64,000 nt of DNA from Laburnicola sp. R22_1 (GCA_014281115.1 JACONQ010000006.1:3720001-3784000); one strand, 5' to 3'; positions 1 to 10,838 are shown, counted from the stretch's first letter. The notes: generated by a model from the letters alone, not told the origin. Program-made: numbers and translations.

Positions 1-480
1 TAACTATATTATCACTATTATACTGTGTATTTTGCCTTCTATAGACTTTGTATTATTTCCTTCCTTCCGCCATAAGAGCAGCACATACTGTGCGGCGCAG
101 GACATTCGTAATGTAGACATTCCACAACCCCAACACGACAAATTTTAAGCACGTATATCCGCGAGTGGTGTAAATCGTAAACACGCCGATATGAGCATAT
201 GGTATAAGAGTTACTGCTGTGCCAACAGAAAACAAGCGGTAAACTTTTACTAAATAAGACTTTTTCATACTAATATGTTATTCGCGATATGCTGCACTCT
301 ATGCGCACGCTTCACGCTAACGAGGGAGCAGTCGCGCACAATATCTTGTTGGTTGTTAGTATTGTTGCAGAATAAGGGCGCTTGGCGTATTCGCGGACAA
401 TAATAGTAAAGAGTGAATAGTGAATGGGAGGCGAGTGTTCTGAATAACTATTGTCCCCAAAATTCACTATTGTCCTAGAC
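1..480. other. intergenic sequence, no gene seen
   Basis: No reading frame here looks coding: the short open frames have no recognisable motif and no coding bias. The only structure I see is a small inverted repeat around 393-475, listed separately. Confidence 0.6.
393..475. repeat. small inverted repeat, possible MITE
   Basis: The segment opens with GGACAATAATAGT and closes with ACTATTGTCC, with a further CTATTGTCCCC just inside the right end, so the ends pair as an imperfect inverted repeat of about 10-13 bp over about 83 bp. A miniature inverted-repeat element is possible, but no second copy and no clear target duplication is seen in the window. Confidence 0.3.
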
Positions 481-499
481 TACAATACACCCTAGGTTT

Positions 500-658
500 T
501 CTCCTCCTATATATTCTCCCTCGTCCCGCTGCAGTTCCTCCCTCATCCTTCTATTCGACTCTTCGTTGCCCTTCTATACGTTCTACTCCAACCTTCCACA
601 CTTTGACTCTTATCCTTCCACACGTTCTTCCTTATACCTCCCCTCCGAAGATATCGCG
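500..658 (+). promoter_or_regulatory. probable promoter and pyrimidine-rich leader
   Basis: A TATA-like stretch (CCTATATATTC, about 507-517) is followed by about 140 bp rich in C and T up to the ATG at 659. CT-rich leaders are common upstream of filamentous-fungal genes. The assignment is inferred from position and composition only. Confidence 0.4.
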
Positions 659-1522
659 ATGGCGCCGCAGGTCGTGCGTCTCAGCTTGTTGAATACGCCC
701 AACGTCAGCAGCTTCGTCCCCGTTCTCCACGTCCAGGGCTTCAATGTACGATACCTTACCCCCCCATCAAGACAATAGTGCTTGGCTGACCTTGTGCTAC
801 AGGAACTCCTCAAATTCACCCATCACATTTTCGAAACAGAGTTCCCGTGGCCGCAATGGACCGCATCGTTCCGTTACAGGCAGGCTGTCGCTGGCGACAG
901 CCGTCTAGTCATCATCGAGCCGGACTTGTGGGATGATGGATACTACTTCACGGACGAAGCAACAAATGATGATGGTAATCTGCATGTCCTTGTGCATTTT
1001 GCCCCACCTGAGGAGAGGTATATCTGGATCGCCGATCGCTCTCGCGATGACAACCAGGCAGTGAGTATTGCCTAAACCTTCATGCTTCCCCCTGCTAAAC
1101 TTTGTCAGACCCAGTCGCCGGTCCCTCACCGTCCCTCCAACTCTGCCCCGCTCAACTCCGCACATGTCAAGCAAGAAGATGAGCAAGTTCATGAACCGAC
1201 ACCCTCCGCGAAGCCAAATGTCAACGCTCACGCGGCGCCCACCCACCGAACCGGATCGCCCATGGTCCTCATCCGAACCAAGCCGCCGCGCGCTGAAGAC
1301 CTCACCCCCGTCAACCAGAACTACCGCATCTCTTTGAGCCGCCGAGCCAAGAGGAACGTCTCCTACCGAAACCAAAACACCATCAACAATCCTTCCCCCC
1401 AGAACGCGGCTTCCAAGCCGAATCGTCCGCGCAAAAATCATCCGCAGTCGTCTGCCAACACAGGCAGCGAGCAAGTTCGGTCTCATCGCTACCAGTTAAG
1501 GCCGCGCCAGCGCATCTCGTAA
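659..1522 (+). CDS. hypothetical protein, three exons, 252 aa
   Basis: Proposed exons are 659-745, 803-1060 and 1109-1522. Both introns (57 and 48 bp) start with GT (GTACGA, GTGAGT), end with CAG and have branch-like CTGAC or CTAAAC near the acceptor. All junctions are phase 0, and splicing fuses three frames that would otherwise end at once, which is the main support. The first about 115 residues are mixed hydrophobic and acidic (IEPDLWDDGYYF, VLVHFAPPEERYIWIADR) and look folded. The last about 137 residues are rich in Pro, Arg, Asn and Ser, probably disordered and strongly basic at the end (RSHRYQLRPRQ). There is no signal peptide or membrane segment. I do not recognise the family; the basic tail would allow nucleic-acid binding, but that is a guess. 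It converges on the next gene. Confidence 0.65.
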
Positions 1523-1854
1523 GCGGGGTTGTGATGCTCGATGAAGGTGGTGTTTGGTCGGTGGGCTGGGGAAGTGGTTTGAGATGCTACGTTTTGCAGT
1601 TGCCTGGAAGATAATGGTAGTGGTATTTCCGCTCGGTAGGGCATGAAGTAGTTTCGTGTAACGGTCGATGGATGGGGAAGTTCTTGTACAATGTGTTTTC
1701 TCCATGTGTATCTGGGTCTCCATGAGATTTGAAGGACGAAGTAGGCAGTCCTTATGGCGTTGAAGACAGAGTCTATCACATGGAAGTACACAATTTGAAT
1801 TGATTTGGTTCTTATATACCGTCTTGTTAAACCAGTTCACGGGGAAGCTATGTT
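1523..1854. other. convergent intergenic region (3' ends)
   Basis: This separates the stop of the upstream plus-strand gene from the stop of the minus-strand gene at 1855. It should hold both 3' untranslated regions and terminators. Open frames on the minus strand have no support as genes. Confidence 0.5.
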
Positions 1855-3789
1855 CTACGTTCCATTTGCTGGTTGAGTGTACTTCTTCCCGCCCACAGTC
1901 GTGCTCAAAGTACCATTCGCTTCGAAAACGTTGACCAAGATATCAATGTTCAAATGAAACCCTCCCGGACCCGTCTTCTTCGTCCCCTTCCACGGTCTCT
2001 TCTGTTCGAGGTCAGAATACCAATCTATCCTCGATACCGTCGGACTGGGGCTCGTGTTTGAAACCTCCTCCCATCCGTCAAGCACATTGACGCCATCGTC
2101 TGAGAAGCCACGGTATGCAAAACGTACGGTCTGGAGGCCACTGTCGTCGGCCTTGTTGATCAACTCGACGCTTGCGGTACCCCGGCATTTACCTTGCAGT
2201 GTGTAGTGCCCCGGTGCAGGTTGTTCCCTTTTGGGACTGGCGGACCCGGGGACGTATTTGGTCGCCCACGGAACCACATCTGGTACAGCAGATGTGGGCT
2301 TGGACGAATATTTGGGCTTGCGACTCGTAAGTTCGGCAATCATGACGCGCGCGTCACGTCCTCCCTGGGCGGTAGATGGATAGCATGGGAGGGGATTCGC
2401 TCCGCCACAAGACGGCGACACGGTAAAAGCCTGCCAGTAGACAATTTGGGTGCCATCAGGAGACCACCGTGGATCTGCCATGCCGTTCCATTCAGGATTG
2501 TTGACGGCGCCGCTGCCAGGCACGCCCGATCCGGCCGCGTTGATTTGCTGGCCGAAGTAATCTCCTCTGTCGCCATGGCGGTCAATAAGCCACGGCTGGA
2601 AAAACCTCCTGTATGCGTTGTTGCGCGTGGAAGAAGTGGCACTTGTAGAAACAAGGTCGGTTAGAGGTGGAATGCCACGAAGGCCACTGAGCCACATCTG
2701 GCGATCTGTGCCTTGGGTATCCATGACAACCATCCAGTCGTCGTGTGCTGAGATATCGATAGGATCGACGTATTCTGGGTGTTGAGTAAGACGACGAACC
2801 GCACCAGTGGTGAGGTCCGCAGCAAAAGCATCGATATTGGACGACTCGACAGGGGATCCCACATAGGTGACCTCGCTTCCGTCGCTGTTGAAGCCACGAA
2901 GTTCACCTACAATTATAGCGCTATTGTTGATGACGAGCTGCGTGGCATCATTGGGGTCGGCATAAATCGCTCTTTGGCTAGCGCTGAAGAGGGTCTGCGT
3001 GTTGATCACATCGTAACGGGGTGCCAGAGGCTCGCCACCGGTGGTTGGAGAACGGTTGAATTGTAGCCTTCCAATATACGCATACTGGTCGAATTTGCCT
3101 TCGGTCACGGTAGGTACGCTGAAGCCCAGATGCAGATTGTCAGGGTGAATGCGCAACTCGCGGATCTCGGCGCCTGGACCGGAGTCATCCGCCTTGTTAC
3201 GTTGGCGAATGGCGTATACATGCGTCTTATCTGCAGTGCATTCATCGCTCGCCAAGTAAAATGCACACTCGATGATGTTGGCTCCAGCTAGGATTCGCTT
3301 CCCGTCACGAAAAGCTTGAGGATAGTCGTTGGTGCGTGTACGGCCGATGGAGTTCTGGGTGGGAATCCCACACGTTATGCACTTCCAGGGGTCTCCGTTC
3401 GAGAATTTGTCTCCCTCGACTGTCTTGATGATGATGATGTGCTCGCCCTCGTAGATACTGGCTGGGGCTGGAGCAGCGGGAGCGCCGACGAAGGTCACTT
3501 TGGCAATGACGTGTCGTCCGTCTGGTAGGTATCCGCCAGCCTGGAATATTTGTTGAAGGGCAGTAGGCAAACATCCGGTATTCCGTGGATTAACAGCGGT
3601 AGTACAAGAGCCCTGGGTTCCGTTGGCGATTGCAGGTGGCAGAGGGAGCTCTCGAACGTGAATGGGCTCGGGAGCGGGTGGAGGGGGAGCAGCAGGAGAA
3701 TGAGCTACTCTGCATTGTTCTTTTGGCGCGGCATGAACGCGTGCCACTGCAAGAGCAAGTGTAGTTGAGATTGCGAATGGGGGCCTCAT
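1855..3789 (-). CDS. secreted TolB-like beta-propeller protein, 644 aa
   Basis: This is one uninterrupted frame. The first ATG is at 3789; the frame stays open two codons further upstream but only from a TTG, so I chose the ATG. Residues 1-20 form a typical signal peptide (RPPFAISTTLALAVARVHA, cut after AHA or HAA), so the protein should be secreted. After a Pro-rich stretch (about 30-50) come blade-like segments: YEGEHIIIIKTVEGDKF, the Cys pair CITC, and WSPDGTQIVYWQ, a classic PD40/WD40-like beta-propeller (TolB-type) motif near residue 450. The C-terminal about 120 residues (GHYTLQGKCRG onward) form a separate beta-rich domain. There is no catalytic signature I can name; the role may be extracellular binding or processing of a polymer. 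Codon use is normal and there is no sign of decay. Confidence 0.8.
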   Translation of the reverse strand: MRPPFAISTTLALAVARVHAAPKEQCRVAHSPAAPPPPAPEPIHVRELPLPPAIANGTQGSCTTAVNPRNTGCLPTALQQIFQAGGYLPDGRHVIAKVTFVGAPAAPAPASIYEGEHIIIIKTVEGDKFSNGDPWKCITCGIPTQNSIGRTRTNDYPQAFRDGKRILAGANIIECAFYLASDECTADKTHVYAIRQRNKADDSGPGAEIRELRIHPDNLHLGFSVPTVTEGKFDQYAYIGRLQFNRSPTTGGEPLAPRYDVINTQTLFSASQRAIYADPNDATQLVINNSAIIVGELRGFNSDGSEVTYVGSPVESSNIDAFAADLTTGAVRRLTQHPEYVDPIDISAHDDWMVVMDTQGTDRQMWLSGLRGIPPLTDLVSTSATSSTRNNAYRRFFQPWLIDRHGDRGDYFGQQINAAGSGVPGSGAVNNPEWNGMADPRWSPDGTQIVYWQAFTVSPSCGGANPLPCYPSTAQGGRDARVMIAELTSRKPKYSSKPTSAVPDVVPWATKYVPGSASPKREQPAPGHYTLQGKCRGTASVELINKADDSGLQTVRFAYRGFSDDGVNVLDGWEEVSNTSPSPTVSRIDWYSDLEQKRPWKGTKKTGPGGFHLNIDILVNVFEANGTLSTTVGGKKYTQPANGT

Positions 3790-3985
3790 TTTCAATTGAG
3801 AGTTTGAACCCTGGAAGATGATGGGATCAAAAAAAAAATAGACAGCGCAAAGGGAGTTTATAGCACCATCTTTCTGTCTTCCACTGCTGCTGCTCGCACT
3901 CAGCCCACAGAAGTTGGGGAGGATTTATATGCGAGCTATGTCCTGTTCAATCTCACCTGCGCCCCTCTGTACAAGCAGACCTGCC
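3790..3985 (-). promoter_or_regulatory. 5' region of the secreted-protein gene
   Basis: The divergent side of the minus-strand gene at 1855-3789. It holds an A-rich tract (about 3829-3840 on the plus strand) and CT-rich sequence. No defined operator is visible. Confidence 0.35.
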
Positions 3986-4127
3986 AACAATCAAGCCGCT
4001 AACAAGCGCTTGATTGTTTGGCTTGAGCTTGGCTTGGTTCTATCAATCCAAGCTAACGTGTAGTAATTTGCTAACAAGCCAAGCTAAGGAGGGAAGGCTT
4101 AATTGTTTGGCTTGTTAGGCTTGATAA
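3986..4127. repeat. MITE-like element with repeated CAAGC/GCTTG motifs
   Basis: About 140 bp packed with GCTTG and CAAGC words in both orientations. The left end reads ATCAAGCCGCTAACAAGC and the complement of the right end reads ATCAAGCCTAACAAGCC, which suggests terminal inverted repeats. Dense short subterminal repeats are typical of hAT-type non-autonomous elements. The word CAACAATCAAG is shared with the clear hAT MITE at 20746-20873. Exact ends and target duplication are unclear. Confidence 0.4.
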
Positions 4128-4128
4128 A

Positions 4129-4500
4129 AAGTAACGTCCCCCACTGTTGGTAGAAAAACACTGTTTGTCGAGAAATAAGCGAGGTACCTATCTTCAAGCA
4201 CTTCAATCTCCGTCCACACGTCTTAATACTGCGCTAGTACTCTTATATTTTGTGCTCTAGCTATTTCTACACACTTCGAAGTCGTTTTGTCCAAAAATTA
4301 CGCACACCTTACAGCGTTCTTGCCCATCTTGCAAAAAGACTCGTTTTATGCTATAAACAAGAAACCCTTGTTATGAGACTCATCATAAACACTACCCGGT
4401 TCGGACTACATAAGTTACAGGGCTTGAGCGTCAGAATACTATTGCGATAGCAGGAAGCCATCAGGAGTCCCGCAGCTTCTAATGCACGCGGATTCGTGCA
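4129..4500 (+). repeat. diverged copy of the palindrome-arm terminus
   Basis: It starts TAACGTCCCCCACTG and continues with scattered matches (ACTGT-TG-CGAGA, GTAC, AGCA, TAGCTAtTTCTA, AAAAATTACG) in the same order as the outer end of the left arm from 4936. This looks like an old, indel-rich copy of the same repeat family. No coding region is supported; the 66-codon open frame inside it has no recognisable content. Confidence 0.5.
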
Positions 4501-4620
4501 AGATCGGCACCCTGGTCGGTACTTTCAGTCAAAGCGACTTCCGAATTTGGCTAGTACGAAATCTGAATAAGTGAACTTAACAGGGGATGTGTAATTTACA
4601 TACGTCAGCATATTAGCGAA

Positions 4621-4794
4621 AGAAAGGCGCTTTACTAAATAAGTAATAGCGCTTTGCGGGGGGATTACATAAGGCTTAAAGAGTGGCGAAATCACAAGCT
4701 GCGCCACATGTACCTCTACCTATCTATTCTCTATACATTTTGAATCATTCACAAAGCTCCTGGCCAGAACGGGTTGGCCGTCCTCCCTCCTAGC
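4621..4794 (-). repeat. dispersed repeat X, inverted partner at 19780-19954
   Basis: This segment matches 19780-19954 in reverse complement nearly throughout, from AGAAAGGCGCTTTACTAAAT to GGCCGTCCTCCCTCCTAGC. Its terminal word GGCC(A/G)GA(A/G)CGGGT(C/T)GGCC also ends both large arms. In the other copy it directly follows the C-terminal coding part of a pogo-type transposase, so it may be the 3' end of that transposon family (inference). Confidence 0.6.
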
Positions 4795-5647
4795 ATCATC
4801 GGAGGAGTTCGTTAGTTTAACGAGGCTGAAGTGGCGAATATTGATCATGTGCTTCTATGTACAGATATTCTCGAACCTTCGCTGTGGCAAATCTACCGGT
4901 TATATATTCATGTGAATCCCCGGCCCTCTATGAAATAACGTCCCTCACTGCGTAGCGAGACACACTGTGTGGCGAGACAAATGAGGGGTACTTTGACTTT
5001 CAGCAACTGGAAAGCCCACGCGCGCAACGAATATTGCTATAATTCTACGAAAATAATTTGCTATAGCTAATTCTAGATGTTAATGTCCTACTTTGCCTAA
5101 AAATTACGTTCGCATCGTCGCTTCCGCGCCTGATTTGTACAGCGCCTTGTGTCATGGCATAACAGGCTTCCCTCCCTATAGCGCCAATCTCAACCCTTTT
5201 TCGCTCTGAAGTTTTGTAGAATAGCCTGATCCTTCTCTCACAACCTCCCTCCTATACCAGGAAGTCATCATCAGCCCTGTGCGCGCTGCGAGGCGCGATT
5301 TCATGCAGGGCCACCCCGTCGATCAGTACTTCCGGCGGAAGCGAACCACCGATCCTGGCTAATGCGAGATGACCCCGCACGTCTTACATCATACACCTGC
5401 GGGTATTTTATTGTACAATATGTGGCTGTGCGAGTCGCACAAGAGTTCGGATTATCTTTAAATCCGATTTGGGATTGGGAGCAGTGATACGGTAAGGCAT
5501 GGCCGCCTGGTGCTTATTTAGTCAGTCAACGCGCTTCTAGCGTCGAAACCAGCTTTGACACACACTTCGAGATGCAGTCCAACACATAGCGATACCTACT
5601 ATCGCGCCGCCCCCAAGTGCCAAGATCCGCCGTTGTCCCTTCCGCTA

Positions 5648-7779
5648 CCGTGGGTCACCACCTGGTGCACGGCCCCACCTGGTGCACGGTTTCCAGATGC
5701 CCACACCCACAACTTTTGAAGCTGTAGAGTCGCATATATATTGTATTATCGCGAGATTTTTAGTGGACGGCTTTTAAGGATCTATTTGATCGATTGGCAA
5801 CGATAAACTACGTGCGATACCTCTGTGGAAGGCGTACTTTGCGGGTGCGCGTGGCAGGGCCGGGTGTAGGCACCACATCAACTACAGATGATATATCCAC
5901 ACCAACATCCTCTGTCTCCTTAGCGACTTGAGGAGGTGGTGCAAAGGCCTTTGGACGGCGTCTATTACCATTTTTGGCGAATTGTATGTCTTGTTGGAGT
6001 TGCTTTTTGGCTTCGCGCGCGATCCTAGCTTCTTCGCGCTGCACGGCCTTCTCGCGCTGTTCTTAAAGGCGTATTTCTTTGGCCACCTCTCTTATGCGCT
6101 GCCTCTCTTCAAGCATAGTAGCCTTCTCCTGCTTCTGCTGCTCCCTACGCTTAATCTCCTCAGACTTCTGTTATTATAGTAGCTGCTTGTCGGCATCCTT
6201 TTGTGCTTGGCGATCGTGGGCGTCCTTAACTTTAGATAGCGACTAGAATATAGCTCCACTATTATACTCCTGCGGTGCCTTAAGTAATAGAGGCTTGCCA
6301 CGTTGACGGCGCTTCTTCTCATTAACAAGGGCCCCTCTGAGTCGCTCATTTTTATGCTGGAGGAGCTGTTTTTGTACAGCCATCACGTGAATCGTCTGGC
6401 TTAGCTGTTGGGAGCGTCGATTGTAGATATCCTCCACTACCTAGCGCAGTAGTCGCTCAATCTTTCTCTAATCTAAAGCGCTAAGTATAGAAGTAGTACT
6501 ATCGCTTGACAAGGGCCTCTTAGTCTCCTCTATTTTGAACTTCTTAAGTATAGCCTCTGGGTCTAACAGCGAAAGCCCTGTGACTTTAAAAGCCGTTAAG
6601 ATCGTCTTTTCCTTAAACATTATATGCTAGGCCTTATAGAACAAGCGGAAGAAGTCTCTTTTTGTAATCGCGGAGATGCCCTGGCAACTATACATGAACT
6701 TAGAGAGCTCGTTTAAGTAGGCAGTTGATAGAGGCTTAAAAAGGCAGACGTTGAGCGGCTGCAAGGTGTGGGTAGTGTGGGGAGGATAGACGGCCAGAAG
6801 AATCTGATTATTGTTGTAAAACTTGATAAACTCCATCGATATATGTAAGCCATAGCCATTAAGGATAAGTAGACGATATAATCGTCTTGCCTTTGCTTTT
6901 GTTTCGCAATTAAACACCTATTTAAGCTATGCGAGCCCTAGCTTATTATTAGTCTATCCACTGGGCGATAAGGCAAAGAAGGTTTTGTGCTCCATAGGGT
7001 CGAAATCTTAAAGCCATAAGTCTTATATCTTGCCAGAAACAGCCTAATAAATTAGCGCAGGCATAAAATAGCTACTATTAGCGCAAATACAGGCTATCGT
7101 AGTTATCTACTCCCTATTACTGTCCTAGAGTGCTTGTTTAACGCCTCCATAATCATATCAATGGCGGGAGAACACGCGCTTCATTTTTGACAGCACCCTA
7201 ATTAAGAAGCCTTTCTTATCCATATTATAGATATTGCGAGCCTCAATATCGTACTGAGTTATCTTCTAGTCTAGGAGCTTAAAAAATAGGGCGTATTTAA
7301 AGGCAGAGTCAGCTCTGTGGCGTGTGGAATCAATGCTAGATGCCTATTAAGATACAAGCTTAATGTGATGCCGCGCAATAAAGCGATTAACCCAGTTTTT
7401 CCTAGCTCTTTTCCTGCTATTTCTGCTGCGAAATTCCGTATCATCTCCCTTGTAGGTGGTAGCCCTTGTACATAGAGCTTATCAATATATTGTACAAGCT
7501 TAGTTTCCTGTGTAGAGTTAAGAAGGCGCATATTATTGACTTTCTCCGCATAGCTGCCGATAACCCCGCGGTGACGCTTCGACAGCAACGTTTGATCAAC
7601 ACCGTACTTTTTCGCAGTCTAAGTATAATTAGGCTTCTCTCTAAGTTTTAGCAATTTTAACGACTCTAGGGCAGCCTCTATTGGGTGTATATTGGTGGTG
7701 TAAAGCGATTCTGAAAGTACGAGAGATTTGGTGTTGGCCGTGCACGAGGTGGGGCCGTGCACGAGGTGGTGACCCACGG
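5648..7779 (-). mobile_element. pogo/Fot-like DNA transposon, left-arm copy
   Basis: The 2132-bp element is bounded by TA (5646-5647 and 7780-7781), the target duplication of Tc1/mariner elements. Its 42-bp terminal inverted repeats start CCGTGGGTCACCACCT and each contains the word CCACCT(G/C)GTGCACGG twice in tandem. Inside is a broken transposase gene on the minus strand. The copy in the right arm is nearly identical and inverted. Confidence 0.9.
5808..7590 (-). pseudogene. decayed pogo/Fot-type transposase (left arm)
   Basis: Reading from right to left, conserved pieces appear in order. First is a CENP-B-type HTH (about 7588-7330: TQETKLVQYIDKLYVQG, PPTREMIRNFAAEIAGK), then the first DDE block (about 7200-7260: EARNIYNMDKKGF), the second block (about 6860: LILNGYGLHISMEF) and LLAVYPPHTTHTLQPLNV (about 6760). 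A charged coiled-coil tail with AREAKKQLQQDIQ follows at about 5990. In the second block the expected catalytic Asp is Asn, a G-to-A change of the RIP type. Several in-frame stops and a one-base deletion after AGKE (about 7400) break the frame. It cannot make an active transposase. Confidence 0.85.
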
Positions 7780-8338
7780 TAACCGATAGAACGACCTGAT
7801 CGAGCCTACCACGCCCTCATACTTCTCAAGTCCACCAGCGCGCCAATTCCTAGACCAAGCCGCAGCAAGCTCTAGTCTCGGTTCGTTGAAGGGGAATACA
7901 ATGTGATAGGAAGGATACAAGATAAGATAGAGCGCGGCGGGCCTGGAAATCGAAGCCTGCGCTTCGGCAAGTGGGTTTAACCAAGCGTTACTAGCAAAAC
8001 GCCGTTGTTGCAAGCGCATTCGAAGGCGGAAAGACTGCATGCTTTGGGGATACAGCTGTCGTACGGTCAAACGACCAGCGGCTCCATATATGGGCAATGC
8101 AATCTCTAGGGCCGTAGAGGTGCTTCAGTTCGACCTCTGACGGTCGTGAGTTCTGGATTGTTCATGTTCGTGAGAGATGAGTACTAGCAGAGCTGTGGTG
8201 GTGGCCATGCATGGCAAGACCCTACACTATCCAGGAGCTGCATATAGCACTCTTCTCTTCAGCCATATCTACAAACCATCGCCTTCTCAACAAGGTCATG
8301 GCCGGAGCGGGTCGGCCATCCTCCCTGCTAGCGGTGGC

Positions 8339-8793
8339 AAGATCGTGTACCGCCGAAGTACCTGTTACAGCTGTCTCCTGCTTACCAATAAGCTTCTGGA
8401 ACATACCTCCACCTGTCTGCAGAAGGGAGCCTAAAGTGCTGCATGCTCGAACCAGAGCCCTATACTAAGTTTATCTATAGTTTAATAAGAGAAGACTAGG
8501 ATAGTTACCTAGTATTCGCTTTCGCAGGAGACCGTGGCGCAAAGCGACTATAATGTTAATGTTTGTGAATTGTTAAGCTGCCTTGCAGCTACACCCAGCC
8601 AACTATTCTCTAACTCTAGAACTGGATAAAGCAAGCTACGTTTAAGACTACAAAGTGAAAGAATTATGCTGTGTTCGGGCGAACTGACGGCTGCGCATAC
8701 TTCTAACGCGTGACTGTAATCAAGATGCAAAATACATTGCATAGATTCAAGGTCATGCCCTGCCATTTTTAATCCATTTATCGTTGGACAGTG
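8339..8793. other. spacer between left arm and HET gene, no gene seen
   Basis: Short open frames overlap the arm boundary but change identity across it and show no conserved content. This stretch should contain the 3' untranslated region of the minus-strand HET gene. Confidence 0.5.
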
Positions 8794-10838
8794 CTACACA
8801 ATTGAGATCCTATATAGGCCATTCTCACACCGAGCCTCGTACTCAAACCAGTCTTCATTTTGGGGGTTTTTGAATAATTCCCAGTCCACCATGGCTTTTC
8901 CTCCTGAAAACACGTTCAAGATGCCCGCTCTTTGGAATTGCCCCTTTCGAACGCCTGTAGCAATAAGCAAAATACATGAAAGGTTCCAATGGGGTGACTG
9001 ATGACTGTCTAGGACAACAGGCAAACAATGGAGCTGTGCGTGGGGAAGCACACAGTCAAGTGCGATGTATATCATTCGATCGGCCCACCACGACCCATTG
9101 AAGAACACAGACCAATCACTAGCTGAATCCTGCCTAGGCTTCAGCCGTATTGTTGCTAACCAACCACATAATGTTAATGTACCAGCGCTAACAAAACCAA
9201 AGGGATCATTCGTAGCCGTCTCAACGCGACACTCGATAATTTCGATTAAACTGTCAGTAGTCTCATCGTTAGCGAAGAACGCCAGAGTGCAATGGCCATC
9301 CAAGCTTGCCCATGACCACGAGGGTGCGCGATAGCCACTAGGCCTGGGTTTCAGCCCTCTGCGATCCGGAGGATACCAGTACAACTCCACTGCCAGGTTT
9401 CTCTGCCAAAGCCCTGCACAGTATTCGTCATTGAGCGCCTGACTCATGATTTTTGCTAAACCAGCGAGAGCTATTAATCTGTCAGAAGTCACCGTCAGAT
9501 CTCGCTCCGTGAACATGCTAACAATAGCCGTCCACAACTTTCGAAAATTGTCTTGTGCTAGTGGTTCCGTAACGTCTCCAGTCGCCTCAATACCATCCTT
9601 AGCACATTTGAAAGCTTGCCAGATAATTTCTCTTGGCATCCAACTATCTTGGTTCCTCCGTGGGAGACCACCGGGGTAGGTTTCGCAGGCAGTGAGTTCG
9701 AAGCATTCCCAGAGGAGTTGTTGGCCAGTCAAATGGAGTATCCTTGATGGCAGAAGAAGCTCTTGAACAACCCATGCTCGTTTCGATAGCGGTCCCGAGT
9801 TGATGATGTCTTCCCAGATCTCATTATAATAAATATGAAACTCATTGTTGGGGCACTCATCCCACTCGGTTTGCACAATGCAAGGTATCACCCGTGTTAA
9901 GTCCCTATCAAGGAAACAAGTTTCGTTGCTGTTTGCAGCTGCACTCATTGCAATATTGATGGCCCCGTTCCGATAGACATGGCTCATCTGTGGCGCTTGT
10001 TCGGCCCAATCGTCTTTCGAGTCTTGAAATATACACAACGAATCAATCCAGATGAACTGGATTCCTAGACACCTGCTTGTGTATATGGCATCTCGGAAAA
10101 CTTGAGGGAGCTTTGCGATCTCGATTCCCGCCTGAAGCGTAGCAAGCGAGTTGGAGTTAAGTGTTAAGGGTTTCGAAGAGCCCCAACAATGGCTAAGTGT
10201 GGCGTATCGGATCTGGCCCAGCTGTAATCCCGGATTTGTCAATAGTTGTACTTTCTTTGGGTCTGAACAGCTGATGGAGAGAAGACGTTTCGGGATATAG
10301 CCATCTGGAGAGATAATTGCGGCGCAGTTTTTATGATCTCTCTGACAGGCCGACAGCCATTCTGTTGCAACATCCATGCCCTCATCCCAGGTCAGAGAAC
10401 GGGCAAATCCGGATTTTCCGAGCAGATTGTGTCCATCTATTATGACATTAGAGTTCACTTAGCGACAATCAGTGTAGCCTTCGACTTACTGTTCGTATTT
10501 TGGAGACAGAAAAGGAAGGCTCGCCCACCGTTGAGCACACCGTTTCGGTCTACCACAAAAGACAATTCCGATATCTCGTTGGTGTAAAGGACTTTGTGTC
10601 GCATTCGATATTTTGAAATTGGTTTCGACAGGACATTTCTGTGGCCCGTGGCATCTGTTGGGTTCACCCTTACGTCGTCGGGAGCTTTGTCTGACATCGC
10701 CTGCCACAACACGCGGCAGATATGGCATTTTTCGAAGGCTGCCTGCTCCAGCTCTCGGACACTATAGTAATGGTCTTGCTCTTCATGGGGACAAGGGCCT
10801 CGAAAGATTTGACTGCAACGTTTACAAAGCATCTTCAT
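8794..10838 (-). CDS. HET-domain (heterokaryon incompatibility) protein, 663 aa
   Basis: Proposed exons are 10838-10490 and 10436-8794. The 53-bp intron has donor GTAAGT, acceptor TAG and a phase-1 junction. Joining restores the usual HET architecture: an N-terminal Cys/His-rich segment (MLCKRCSQIF, CHICRVLW), then the HET domain from about residue 190. Signature blocks are IRYATLSHCWG, FRDAIYTSRCLGIQFIWIDS, LCIFQDSKDDW and SKRAWVVQELLL. A C-terminal block YRAPSWSWASLDG is common in this family. HET domains trigger cell death on non-self recognition in Podospora and Neurospora; whether this one acts in incompatibility is inferred. The gene fills the spacer of the large inverted repeat and is undamaged. 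ATGs further upstream stay open to 11102, but none looks conserved; I chose the one at 10838 just before MLCKRC. Confidence 0.82.

Larger units (their letters stand above)
5526..8097 (-). pseudogene. 145-codon frame split by a pogo insertion (left arm)
   Basis: The frame runs 8097-7780, is broken by the transposon, and resumes 5645-5526. If the element and one TA are removed, the two parts join in frame, giving 145 codons and a TGA. The protein starts MPIYGAAGRL or, further in, MQSFRLRMRLQQRRFAS, which resembles a mitochondrial presequence. A second part contains NEPRLELAAAWSRNW and GLEKYEGVVGSIRSFYR. I do not recognise it. It may be a captured or duplicated host gene fragment, or a chance frame; its composition is not RIP-like. 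The same structure is in the right arm. Confidence 0.4.
4936..8338 (+). repeat. left arm of a large inverted repeat (3.4 kb)
   Basis: The arm matches 11667-15071 in reverse complement almost base for base over about 3.4 kb. The few differences seen include a one-base A-run change and C/T transitions near 7395-7405 and 7592. The outer end is TA+ACGTCCCTCACTG and the inner end is the GGCC-rich word followed by CTGCTAG. The arm contains a pogo transposon (5648-7779) and about 1.27 kb of other sequence. The two arms enclose a 3.33-kb spacer with the HET-domain gene. Confidence 0.9.

Noticed and set aside
1496..1840. Open frames of 100-114 codons on the minus strand between the first two genes
   Set aside because: They overlap each other in different frames, have no domain or signal, and lie in the shared 3' region of two convergent genes.
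8177..8468. Two overlapping 85-codon plus-strand frames (MSTSRAVV..., MARPYTIQEL...)
   Set aside because: They straddle the inner end of the left arm and change C-terminus in the right-arm copy. No domain is recognised, so this is most likely transposon-end sequence.
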